Of a DNA stretch of 64,000 bases, positions 10,152 to 18,809 are shown one piece after another (the stretch's first letter is position 1; each line of letters opens with the position of its first letter). The stretch is from Paraliobacillus sp044383835 (lineage in GTDB: Bacteria; Bacillota; Bacilli; Bacillales; Amphibacillaceae), in assembly GCF_044383835.1 (NCBI RefSeq), contig NZ_JBISEP010000013.1:6085-70084 (forward strand), read 5' to 3'. The notes beneath the pieces are model-generated. The model was given only the letters and a program-made list of their open reading frames with translations, did not search any database and was not told the origin of the DNA. The position numbers were made by a program, and so were the translations under genes.

Positions 10152-10217
10152 ATTAAACCACAGTTACATGCATTTTTTTGTCAAAACCTCCCACCAATCG
10201 TATCAAAATGTTCGACG
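10152..10217 (-). promoter_or_regulatory. spoIIE promoter with 21-base spacer and candidate Spo0A boxes
   Basis: On the minus strand a TTGACA (10184-10179) is followed after exactly 21 bases by TTTAAT (10157-10152). The B. subtilis spoIIE promoter is known for a 21-base spacer and Spo0A-P activation. CGTCGAA (10217-10211) is one base from the 0A-box core TGNCGAA, and TGACAAA overlaps the -35, also one base off. The rest of the 10123-10446 gap shows no gene. Role is inferred from position and spacing. Confidence 0.6.
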
Positions 10218-10446
10218 ATTTTCTGCTGCATTACTTTATTTTCAGCAAGAACCTATAGATAACAGAGTGGTGGGGAAAAACACCATTTCCCAACTTAAAA
10301 TACGTACAATTTTTTTAACATACCAATTTTTTCAAAAGCATGCTTATGTGTTATTTATAATTAAGCTATTTGTTTAAGCTGAAACTATTGACAGTATATG
10401 ATTGCTATTGTAATATATCATTTGTGACTCTAAAAATATCATCTAT

Positions 10447-10520
10447 GGCGGCGTAGCTCAGCTGGCGAGAGCGTACGGTTCATACCCGTGAGGTCGTGGG
10501 TTCGATCCCCTCCGCCGCTA
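10447..10520 (+). tRNA. tRNA-Met (CAU anticodon), elongator type
   Basis: A 74-base cloverleaf: acceptor stem GGCGGCG with CGCCGCT, D arm GCTC..GAGC, anticodon loop TTCATAC closed by a five-pair stem, T arm GTGGG-TTCGATC-CCCTC, discriminator A at 10520. The anticodon stem lacks the three consecutive G-C pairs of an initiator. It closely resembles the elongator tRNA-Met located upstream of spoIIE in B. subtilis. The tRNA-Glu that accompanies it there is not found; instead a transposase relic starts six bases downstream. No CCA is encoded. Confidence 0.95.
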
Positions 10521-10525
10521 CTATT

Positions 10526-11390
10526 TTACAAACCTTTTTTCATTAGAGTATGATCAGGATTTGTTTCACCATTCGCATGTTCAGCGGTGTACTTTCTCAA
10601 ATTCACCGCCATGAATGCAAATCCTAATTCATTTTCTACTTTTTTCTTTCCTCTTACCGACATACGAGTGAAACGCACATTAGCCTTCAAAAATTCGAAG
10701 ACTGGTTCTACATCTATTTTTCGTTTTCTGTAGATTTTACCGGTTTTTTTTCTGAAAGCTGTTGTTTTGTGTATGCTTTTTGCTGTTCCCCTTCTTCGTT
10801 GTAATAGATTTTTCGATTCTTTCCTTCCTTTGCTTTTGTACATTGTGTACGTAACGGACAATCGGAACAGTCTTCACATTCATAGACTTTAAAGGCTCGG
10901 GTAAAGTTATTTTTATCTGTCCGTTTCGACAATATTGGAACGTTACTTTCTTATCATTTGGACAAAGAAAAGCATCCGTCGCTTCATCATAATTCCAATT
11001 CATTGTGTTAAACGGATTTTGCTTATATTTTTTCATCTTCTCTTTTCGATACGTATTATATGTAATTAGCGGGGTACGCTTACAATTAGCTAGGACATCA
11101 TCGTAATTTTGTTCACTTCCGTAACCTGCGTCAGCTACAATATAGTTAGGCAACTTAAAGAAACTTTCTTCGATCTATTTATCATATGCTTCAACCGTCT
11201 CTTCTAATTTTCCCACTACGCTTTCGAAGTCTTCGGTGGAGAGTTCCCCCATACTTTCGCGCTCTATTTCTGGGATGATTTCGTTTGCCTACAATGTATC
11301 GCACATTTTATTCGATTTCTCCGCCAAATTGGTACTGTATCTTTCAATCGCTTTTCGCCAAACAAACGTAAACTGAATGAATTTCATAAC
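10526..11390 (-). pseudogene. degenerate IS1182-family transposase (copy 1)
   Basis: Three overlapping short frames on the minus strand add up to one transposase broken by frameshifts near 10930 and 10745. From the 5' side I read a FVWRKAIER segment, two in-frame stops (near 11295 and 11175), then IVADAGYGSEQNYDDVL, ITYNTYRKE, the cysteine knuckle CEDCSDCPLRTQC, and the C-terminal RKRKIDVEPVFEFLKANVRF and VENELGFAFMAVNLRKY typical of IS1182 DDE transposases. The N-terminus and a large internal segment between YDK and IVADAG are missing. It abuts tRNA-Met and cannot be active. Confidence 0.8.
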
Positions 11391-11502
11391 TATAAGCCCT
11401 TACGTAACAAGGGTTTAAAAACATAAAAAAGGAAGTACCTCCCCAAGTCTTGTATAATGGTAGTTGACACAACATCCAATAAAGACTGGAGGAATACTTC
11501 CT

Positions 11503-12809
11503 ATGACCATTATACGACAACCAAGCTTATTTGGCATCCAAGAATTATATGACATGGAACCAATCCAAAAATATGAGGCAATTATTTCGGCGATAAATTT
11601 GGATAAGATATATCACAAAGTAACGAAGAAATCACGACTAGGTGCACCAGAAGGATTGAACTATGCAGCTATGATCATTTCCTTTGTGGTGAGATATGTG
11701 GAACGCATCCCAACTATAAAAGATCTAATTAAACGCCTTCGTGATGATGTAGCCTTTAAGCTGAATTGTGGTTTACGTGTATCAGATTCCGTTCCTTCAG
11801 AGGCTTCCTATTCTAGGCTCGTAACGAAATTAATGAAGTGTGACATATTAGAAGTTGAAAAAGAAAACATAGTACGGCAAGCTATTGAAGAAGGTTTTAT
11901 CACAGATGACACTGCCGTCACGGATTCCTGTCATTTCGAAGCTCGGGATCAAGCACCGCCGAAAGAAGAACGTGAACAATGGTTAAAAGAAGAAGCTGAA
12001 AAGAATGCTAACTTGCCCTTGTATGAAAAGAAAATAGAAGAACAATTAGATGCTGCTCTAGCTGAGCTACGTGCCGAAGTTCCTCAAGAACCCAAATGGG
12101 GCGTGAAAAAGAATTCGGAAGGGAAAAATGTGTTTTGATTTGGCTACAAGGCTCATTTAATCGTTGGTACATCCAGTCAATACATTTTAGATTCTCTCTT
12201 TTCATCAGGCAGTTTAAATGATGAAAAAGCAGCTATTCCATTACTTAAAGGGCTTCATGAACGCTTTCCTGAACTTCTTTTGCGTTATCAAACCATGGAT
12301 GTTGGGTATGATTATGAACCAATATACGAAAAAGTACATCGAATGGGACAACAATCTGTCATTGCATACAACAAGCGAAATGAAAGCGAACTCCTTGGTT
12401 ATGACAAACATTTCGCACCGACCTGTTTTCGTGAACATTCCTATCGTTACGATAGCTTTGATTCTAAATATGAAACATTGAAGTACACGAAACCAAAGGA
12501 GTGCAACACTTGTCCACTAGCCAACGAATGTATCTGTCAAAAAGTTTATAACGTGAAAATAACCGAAGACCTTCGGAAATATACTGCCCCGCTCGTGGTT
12601 CACAGGATTGGAAAAATATTTTCAAACGTCGGACCGCTATGGAACGTGTTAACGCCTATCTCAAAGAATTCTTTCAACTTAACAATGTTCGTTATCGGAC
12701 AGGGGAACGTGCGAAAGTTCATTTTGACATGGTTACACTTGTTTATAATGCATCAAAACTGGCTGCAGATCGTATTCATACCCAATTAAATCAGCAACAA
12801 GCTGCATGA
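11503..12809 (+). pseudogene. degenerate IS1182-like transposase (copy 2)
   Basis: Begins MTIIRQPSLFGIQ at 11503 after GGAGG and runs about 435 codons with two lesions. An in-frame TGA at 12136-12138 occurs where relatives carry a Trp in a V-F-W-F-G-Y-K context, and a one-base loss near 12587 (KYTAP then ARGSQDW in the next frame) shifts the C-terminus, which continues FKRRTAMERVNAYLKEFF to TGA at 12807-12809. It contains an N-terminal DUF772-like part, MDVGYDYEPIY and a cysteine cluster. It points away from copy 1 and differs from it in sequence, so they are separate insertions. Terminal repeats could not be defined. Confidence 0.8.
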
Positions 12810-12990
12810 TTTCTGTTTTTTTAAATACAATTTCGAAATTCTGTCAGTCTTTGTATTTTTAAAAAGAGCAATCATGAAATTGACTCGTATACATAAATAA
12901 TATAAAAATAAAGTAATGATAACTCATTACTTTATTTTTATATCTTTTGGTATTATTATAATTACTAGTTATATATGGAGTGTGATCGAT

Positions 12991-13917
12991 ATGTTCGTTG
13001 AAAATGAGGATATTTTAGTTGTAAAAAATTTATGTAAAGAAATTAATGGAGAAACGATTATTAATGACCTTTCTTTTAATGTAAGTAAAGGACAAATATT
13101 TGGTTTCTTAGGTCCGAATGGTTCTGGAAAAACAACAACTATTAGAATGATAACTGGAATGATTAAACCCTCTTCTGGTTTTGTGGAAATTATGGGTTAT
13201 AATGTACAAACAAATTTTAGCGAATCAATGCGTAATTTAAGTGCTATTGTGGAGCATCCTGCATTATTTGATTATATGACAGGATGGCAAAATTTAATTC
13301 AAAGTGTACGCTTATTAGATAAAAAAGTAGATCCTACATATATTAAATGGTGTATTGAGACCGTTGATTTATCAGATAGAATTCATGATAAAGTTAAAAA
13401 TTATTCGTTAGGTATGAAACAAAGATTAGCCATTGCTCAATCTCTGTTAGCTTCTCCCAAAATATTGATATTAGATGAGCCTACAAATGGAATGGATCCA
13501 TCTGGAATAAAAGATATTAGGGCTTTGATTAAAAACTTATCTGATGAGCATAAAATAACTATCTTTTTATCCTCTCATTTACTTAGCGAAATAGAAAATA
13601 TATGTGATGAAATTTTAATTATTAATAAAGGTAAACAAATAGTCTCAGGTTCAGTAAAAGATTTGGTTAATCAAAACACTTCAAAATTCCACTTAACAGT
13701 GGATCCATTGAAGTTAGAATTTGCTTATCAACTGATTAAACAACAGGTTAGCAATATTTATTTAGAGGATAGTAAAATAATTATACATAGCAAAAAAGAA
13801 GAAATTCCACATTTAGTTAATCATTTATATGCTAAAGGGATATTTGTATATTTGATTAATCATGAAGAATATACCTTAGAAGACTATTTCTTATCTGTTA
13901 TTCAGGGGGCTGTATAA
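12991..13917 (+). CDS. ABC transporter ATP-binding protein, BcrA-type exporter
   Basis: About 308 residues from ATG 12991 (GGAG ten bases upstream); the frame is open to 12916 but that region is poor coding sequence. Walker A GPNGSGKTT, signature YSLGMKQRLA and Walker B ILILDEPTNGMDP are intact, followed by an H-loop SSHLLSEIE. The C-terminal 80 residues resemble the extension of BcrA/NatA-type subunits. Such systems export or expel peptides such as bacitracin or lantibiotics, or sodium; substrate unknown. Its stop overlaps the permease ATG by one base. It is more A+T-rich than its neighbours and lies between transposase relics, suggesting horizontal gain. Confidence 0.88.
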   Translation: MFVENEDILVVKNLCKEINGETIINDLSFNVSKGQIFGFLGPNGSGKTTTIRMITGMIKPSSGFVEIMGYNVQTNFSESMRNLSAIVEHPALFDYMTGWQNLIQSVRLLDKKVDPTYIKWCIETVDLSDRIHDKVKNYSLGMKQRLAIAQSLLASPKILILDEPTNGMDPSGIKDIRALIKNLSDEHKITIFLSSHLLSEIENICDEILIINKGKQIVSGSVKDLVNQNTSKFHLTVDPLKLEFAYQLIKQQVSNIYLEDSKIIIHSKKEEIPHLVNHLYAKGIFVYLINHEEYTLEDYFLSVIQGAV

Positions 13918-14867
13918 TGTTAATAGGGGCAATTAAAAATGAAATAGAAAAACTTTATTTTAAAAAAAGAATACATGTGGTCATTGGGATTGTTCTTTTT
14001 TTCACACTATTAATGGTTACTCTAAGTTATTTTGATAAAGATAATGAAGATCCTATTGATTGGCAGATTACTATTGAAGAACAAATTACTGGTATTGAGA
14101 GTCGTTTAACCACTATAAATAATCAAAGTTCTGATGAATACATGAATTTAGTAAATCAAAAGGAAAAATTAAATTTTCAGTTAAAAAATGATATAAATCC
14201 TGAAGTAAGTGGAGCCACAGGAGATTTAGCATCAAGTGTTACAGGGGTATTTATTAAGTTGATTTTACCGGTGTTAATTGTTATTTTAACAGCAGACTTA
14301 ATCGTAGGAGAAACTTCAAATGGAACTATGAAATCTTTATTGGTTAGTCCGCTAGGTAGAAAAAAAATTATTTTATCGAAATTTTTAGCATCACTTATTA
14401 TATCTATAGGAGTTATGCTTTTATCAAATGTATTAACTTATATTACCTCCATCCCGTTTTATGGCTTAGGTAGCTGGAATGATTTAATTGTAATTGGCAA
14501 CGAAAATTTTAAGGCAATTCCGATATGGGAATATATTCTTTATGGCTTAGGGCTTAATATGGTTACAATTATTACTTTAATAAGTGTAGTTATTTTAATT
14601 TCGGTTTTATTTGAAACAGTTACTACATCAGTAAGTTTATCTCTTTCACTTATAGTTTTCGGAGGACTTTTGGGAAATCTTCAAAGTACATTAGAAGTCT
14701 TAAAGTATTTTTTTATATTAAATTTAGATTTAGTTTCAAATATTATAGGAGAGTCCACAGTGCATAACACAACATTTTTAGTATCATTATTAACAATGCT
14801 TATTACTATGCTTTTATGTTTTCTCTTGTCATTTTCAATATTCTCCAAAAAAGACATGTTAATATAA
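13917..14867 (+). CDS. ABC-2 type transporter permease
   Basis: 316 residues with six hydrophobic segments: one near residues 20-38, a soluble extracytosolic loop of about 70 residues, and five in the C-terminal 210 residues (starting near 110, 160, 215, 245 and 295). The motif VGETSNGTMKSLLVSPLGRKKIILSK, cut here as VGETSNGTMKSLL then SPLGRKK, is typical of ABC-2 permeases. It starts inside the stop codon of the ATPase gene, so the two are translationally coupled and form one exporter. No regulator or bacteriocin gene is adjacent. Confidence 0.85.
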   Translation: MLIGAIKNEIEKLYFKKRIHVVIGIVLFFTLLMVTLSYFDKDNEDPIDWQITIEEQITGIESRLTTINNQSSDEYMNLVNQKEKLNFQLKNDINPEVSGATGDLASSVTGVFIKLILPVLIVILTADLIVGETSNGTMKSLLVSPLGRKKIILSKFLASLIISIGVMLLSNVLTYITSIPFYGLGSWNDLIVIGNENFKAIPIWEYILYGLGLNMVTIITLISVVILISVLFETVTTSVSLSLSLIVFGGLLGNLQSTLEVLKYFFILNLDLVSNIIGESTVHNTTFLVSLLTMLITMLLCFLLSFSIFSKKDMLI

Positions 14868-14937
14868 GATGGAGTTAGGGTTACTGGAGCAAATAACAGA
14901 TAGAAAGATAGTCTCTATTAAAACTGGTTAGAGGACG

Positions 14938-14979
14938 AACAAAAAAAGAACGCCTTTCGATAAGTGTTCTTTTTTTGTT
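14938..14979 (+). terminator. terminator of the ABC exporter operon
   Basis: Fourteen-base perfect stem (14938-14951 with 14966-14979) with A and T runs in its arms. It would work in both directions and ends the exporter transcript 70 bases after its stop. Confidence 0.85.
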
Positions 14980-14999
14980 TAATTAACTTGATTAAATTT

Positions 15000-15480
15000 G
15001 TATATCTTTCTAATGATTCCTAATCATAAAGTTGTTCGACGTGTTGGAAGTTTCTTATCCAAACATCAATCGCTCCTGGATAAGCAGCCCATTGTTGTTT
15101 AAAGGATTCAAAAGCACTTAAACAAGCCTTGAGGCTCGGGGGGGTAGAGTGCACCATAGACTTCTTTAAAGCTTTGGTAAATGCCTTATATTCTTTACTA
15201 TGATGGCATTACGTATCCAATGAACGATACAGCGCTGGACGATGACATCCGACAAAATAGCACGTGCTCCTTTTTCTAAACCACTGACACCGTCCATAGA
15301 TATAAAAAAATATCTTCAACACCTCTTGCCTTTATTTCATCAAAAATCTGCATCCATTTATGTTTGCTTTCCGTTTCATTCAGCCATAATCCGAGAATCT
15401 CCTTATGGCCTTCAATCGTATATCCTAAAATAGTGTAGACGGCATATTTTCTTGTTTCATATTCATAGAAGAATATTTTT
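15000..15480 (-). pseudogene. IS256-family transposase relic
   Basis: Minus-strand reading gives YAVYTILGYTIEGHKEILGLW, then GVEDIFF, VQRCIVHWIRNA, and in a shifted frame KEYKAFTKALKK, FESFKQQWAAYPGAIDVW and a TAG near 15020. These are the central and C-terminal blocks of IS256 (Mutator-type) transposases. At least two frameshifts (near 15295 and 15205), no N-terminus and no C-terminal end. The 5' side is cut by the IS30 relic at about 15484. Confidence 0.8.
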
Positions 15481-15483
15481 TTC

Positions 15484-16350
15484 ATAGAAGAATATTTTTC
15501 AATCGGTCTCAAAGGTCGACAAATCGCCGAAAAGCTCAAACGATGTCATGAAACGATTTATCGAGTCATCAGACAACTTAAAGATGGAAAAACAGCGATT
15601 GACATTCATCTGGAATACAGGAAAAACAAGCAAAAATATGGACGTAAATCGATTAAGCTTCCTAAAAATGAAGTGGATTACATCAACGAAAAAGTAGAGG
15701 CTGGTTGGACTCCAGACGTCATCATTGGTAGAAAAGAAAGACCCATTTCTTGTGGTATGCGTACACTTTATCGGCAGTTTGAAAATGGTGTTTTCAAACA
15801 AGAAAAATTACCAATGAAAGGGAAAAGAAAATCAAACGGCCACCAAGAAAAAAGAGGCAAACAAGCATTTAGACGTAGTATAGATGAGCGAAATCAGGAA
15901 CACCTAAACTACAACAATGAATTTGGCCATCTCAAAGGCGGTACATTGTTGGTAACAAACACAAGAGTGCGATAATCACTTTGGTTGAACGGTTAAGCAA
16001 TTGTATCATTGTTATCAAACCTAAAGGAAGAAAAGCACAGGATATTGAAGAAGCACTAAACGGATGACTCCAAGGAATTCCTAAGCACCTATTCAAATCA
16101 ATTATCTTTGACTGCGGTAAGGAATTCTCGAATTGGAAAAACGTCAGTAATGATCATGATATTGACATCTATTTTGCCGATCCAGGAACGCCATCACAAA
16201 GAGGATTGAATGAAAATTCAAATGGTCTACTACGAAAAAATGGATTTCAACTACGTTACGCAGGAATATATATCAACCGTTGCTTCTCGAAGAAACAACA
16301 TTCCAAGAAAGTCATTAAATTATCAAACGCCAATTGAGTGTTTTATGAAG
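15484..16350 (+). pseudogene. IS30-family transposase relic
   Basis: Plus-strand frames read LKGRQIAEKLKRCHETIYR (helix-turn-helix), EAGWTPDVIIGR, then after a frameshift near 15946 IVGNKHKSAIITLVERL, a TGA near 16067, IIFDCGKEFSNW, FADPGTPSQRGLNENSNGLL and, after another shift near 16250, RRNNIPRKSLNYQTPIECF. This is the IS30 DDE core in order, with the GTPSQRG..NENSNGL signature. At least three inactivating lesions. It ends in the type ISP fragment at about 16345. Confidence 0.85.
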
Positions 16351-17158
16351 CTTTGTCTCGCTTAATTTGACAAATAAAATTATCTAAAATTGCTAACTTT
16401 TCATTTTTAAACAAGTAGTCTCCAATATCCTTATAAAACAAAACGTGTTCAGTACTTTTTGAATCTTTTATAAAGATAATAATCGCTACACCTTGTAATA
16501 TATCAAAGACATTCTCGCCTTCTTTTCTAGCGAATTCATTTTGCTTGCCTTTAATAAAACCTCTCAAATTATAAACATACACATAATTGAATTCTGAATA
16601 AATAGAAGCTCTAAATCCATCCAATGCGATAGCATCAATAAATGAACCATTAGTTATAAATCCAATAATACCATTTTGTTCTAACCGATTGCTCGCCCAT
16701 CTTATAGCTCTTATATAAGAATCTTTTTAGTTAGCTTTATTTTGAGCATTCGATAGTCTTCCATAAGTTTCATTTATTCTGTTGTCTAGTTTCGGATAAC
16801 TTATATTCCTATTGTTATCACTGTCACTAGTCTTTTTGGCGTAATATGGTATTTTATCCATTATTACAGTAATAGGTGATTCCTCTTGACGTTTTAATCG
16901 TTTATCATTATCTCCAAATAAATCATCAAGTGTATTCTCATGCTTAGTAGACTCAAAAGTATCAGTCAAAACGATTCCTTTAAAAGGAATATATTTATTC
17001 AAATTTGATACTTTTTTAAAGGTTTCTTCGATATTAATGGTGGCAATATGATAACTTGGCAACACAATCTCATTTGCATGAATTTCCTGTGTATATTTAC
17101 GTAATAAACCTTCTTTTGGTATTAAACCATTTTGAAGTAATCTTGTTATAAATGTCCC
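16343..17158 (-). pseudogene. fragment of a type ISP restriction-modification / DEAD helicase protein
   Basis: One minus-strand frame from about 17158 to 16343, interrupted only by a TAA at 16727-16729. Ordered blocks are GTFITRLLQNG, LLRKYTQEIHANEIVLPSYH, GIVLTDTFESTK, DSYIRAIRWASNRL, GIIGFITNGSFID, YVYVYNLRG, FARKEGENVF and FYKDIGDYLF. These match the adenine methyltransferase part of the roughly 1,600-residue LlaBIII-like type ISP proteins, from memory of the family. The catalytic NPPY tetrad position reads KIPY, so methylation would be lost even without the stop. The 5' edge overlaps the ecfT stop; the 3' edge meets the IS30 relic. About 265 codons remain. Confidence 0.75.
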
Positions 17159-17952
17159 AATTGGCGCAGTAATACAAGTCCAGCCGTTAACATAATCATT
17201 GTGAAAATAGCTAATGTATCATGGCTTTTCCAGGTCAATTTCCGAAAACTTGATCTTGGTCCTGATGATTGATAGCCTCGAACTTCCATTACATCTGCCA
17301 TATCCTCTGCTCTCTTTAATGAACTAACAAACAACGGCATAATAATAGGTACTAATTTCTTCATCTGCTCCACTAAAGAACCTTCACCAAATGTTGTCCC
17401 TCGTGCTCGTTGTGCATCCATCACCTTCTGTGTTTCATCTAATAGATTAGGAATAAATCTAAGCGCAATCGTGAGCATTAACGAAATATCATCTACTGGC
17501 ACTTTAAATAATCGTAATGGAGAGAGCAATGCATTAATCCCATCTGTCAAATCAATTGGTTTCGTCGTTAAAGTAACTACCGTCGAAATAAAAATAATCA
17601 TAACAAATCGACAAAAGATAAACACACCATTGATTAGCCCATATTCTGATATAGTAATCGGTCCCCAATTGACGTAAACAGTCCCGCCTGCTGTAAATAA
17701 TACTTGCAACGAAACAGTGAATAGTATTAACCAAATTAATGGTCGCACACCTCTAATATACATTTTTAATGAGATATCGGATAATCGCATCACAAATAAG
17801 GTAAACAAGATTAATAACAAGTACCCTTGCCAATTAATTGCAACAAATAGAACAGCAATAAAACCAATTGCAGCAATAAGCTTTGCTCTTGGATCTAGTT
17901 TATGTAACCAGGAATCACCCGGAAAATATCTTCCCAAAATTAATTTGTTCAT
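17146..17952 (-). CDS. ecfT: energy-coupling factor transporter transmembrane protein EcfT
   Basis: 268-residue membrane scaffold of ECF vitamin transporters; it couples the two ATPases to exchangeable substrate-binding S components. The N-terminal YFPGDSWLHKLDPRAKL and the coupling-helix motifs AQRARG and EVRGY are clear, with five or six membrane segments. It overlaps ecfA2 by four bases. The last five codons and the stop share sequence with the decayed type ISP fragment, so the extreme C-terminus may have been remade at an insertion junction. In Bacillus the next gene is truA, absent here. Possible partner in flavin export for the neighbouring EET genes (inference). Confidence 0.93.
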   Translation of the reverse strand: MNKLILGRYFPGDSWLHKLDPRAKLIAAIGFIAVLFVAINWQGYLLLILFTLFVMRLSDISLKMYIRGVRPLIWLILFTVSLQVLFTAGGTVYVNWGPITISEYGLINGVFIFCRFVMIIFISTVVTLTTKPIDLTDGINALLSPLRLFKVPVDDISLMLTIALRFIPNLLDETQKVMDAQRARGTTFGEGSLVEQMKKLVPIIMPLFVSSLKRAEDMADVMEVRGYQSSGPRSSFRKLTWKSHDTLAIFTMIMLTAGLVLLRQLGHL

Positions 17953-18809
17953 GCTAGTCCCACCTCAATTAAACCAGCAACTAAATCTTCTATCGTTAGA
18001 CACACGTTGGGTAACTTTACGTTTGTTTCGCTTTCCAAGCGTAACTGAAATCGTCTTGGCTCAGGTAAATCAAGAGACCAGGCTTTTAGTTGTTCTACAT
18101 CATCAAAAAACGTATGTACTGGCTTGTATGTTATCACCTTACCTTCTTCCATGACTACAACATCATCTGCATAGCGAGCAACGTCATCCATATCATGTGT
18201 CACTAAAATGGTTGTAATACCCTTTGTTTCATGAAGGTTTTTTATTAGTGTTAAAATCTCTTCTTTCCCCTGCGGATCCAAACCAGCACCAGGTTCATCT
18301 AAAACTAATACATCAGGATTCATTACTAATACACCTGCAATTGCAACACGTCTCTGTTGTCCTCCCGACAAAGAAAATGGGGAGCTTGATAATATCGTCT
18401 CCTCTAGTCCAACTAGTGTAATCGCATCTTTTGCTAGTTTTTGTGCTTCTTGTTTAGGCATACCAAAGTTTAATGGACCGAAGCAAATATCCTGTTCCAC
18501 CGTTTCGGCAAATAATTGTGACTCAGGAAATTGAAAAACCATCCCTACAGATTGTCTGACACGTTTTAAAACATCTTTTGATTGTAAAACTGATGTAATC
18601 GTTTGATCACCGACTTGAATTGATCCTTCTTTAGGAAGCAGTAGTCCATTCACCGTTTTTAACAAACTCGATTTCCCTGCACCTGTATGGCCGACAATTG
18701 CGGTAAAAGAGTGACTAGGTAAACATAAGTCAACCTGTTGTAAAATATTTTTACTTCTAATAGGCCCAATTCGATAATCTGCTGTTACTCCTTGAAAATT
18801 CACTTGCAT
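17949..18809 (-). CDS. ecfA2: energy-coupling factor transporter ATPase EcfA2
   Basis: ABC ATPase with Walker A GHTGAGKSSLL, signature SLSGGQQRRVAIAG, Walker B VLVLDEPGAGLDP and an H-loop VTHDMDD. The PEPR-like C-terminal extension suits EcfA2. Start ATG 18809 is preferred over the ATG two codons upstream because GGTGA lies seven bases before it; both lie within the ecfA1 3' end, so translation is coupled. It pairs with EcfA1 to drive the ECF module. Confidence 0.95.
   Translation of the reverse strand: MQVNFQGVTADYRIGPIRSKNILQQVDLCLPSHSFTAIVGHTGAGKSSLLKTVNGLLLPKEGSIQVGDQTITSVLQSKDVLKRVRQSVGMVFQFPESQLFAETVEQDICFGPLNFGMPKQEAQKLAKDAITLVGLEETILSSSPFSLSGGQQRRVAIAGVLVMNPDVLVLDEPGAGLDPQGKEEILTLIKNLHETKGITTILVTHDMDDVARYADDVVVMEEGKVITYKPVHTFFDDVEQLKAWSLDLPEPRRFQLRLESETNVKLPNVCLTIEDLVAGLIEVGLA

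Noticed and set aside
10447..10520. Initiator tRNA-fMet or tRNA-Ile2 (lysidine type)
   Set aside because: The anticodon stem lacks the three G-C pairs of an initiator and the whole sequence resembles the Bacillus elongator tRNA-Met beside spoIIE.
15276..15539. Minus-strand 87-codon frame as a complete small gene
   Set aside because: It is the central part of a decayed IS256 transposase, not an independent gene.
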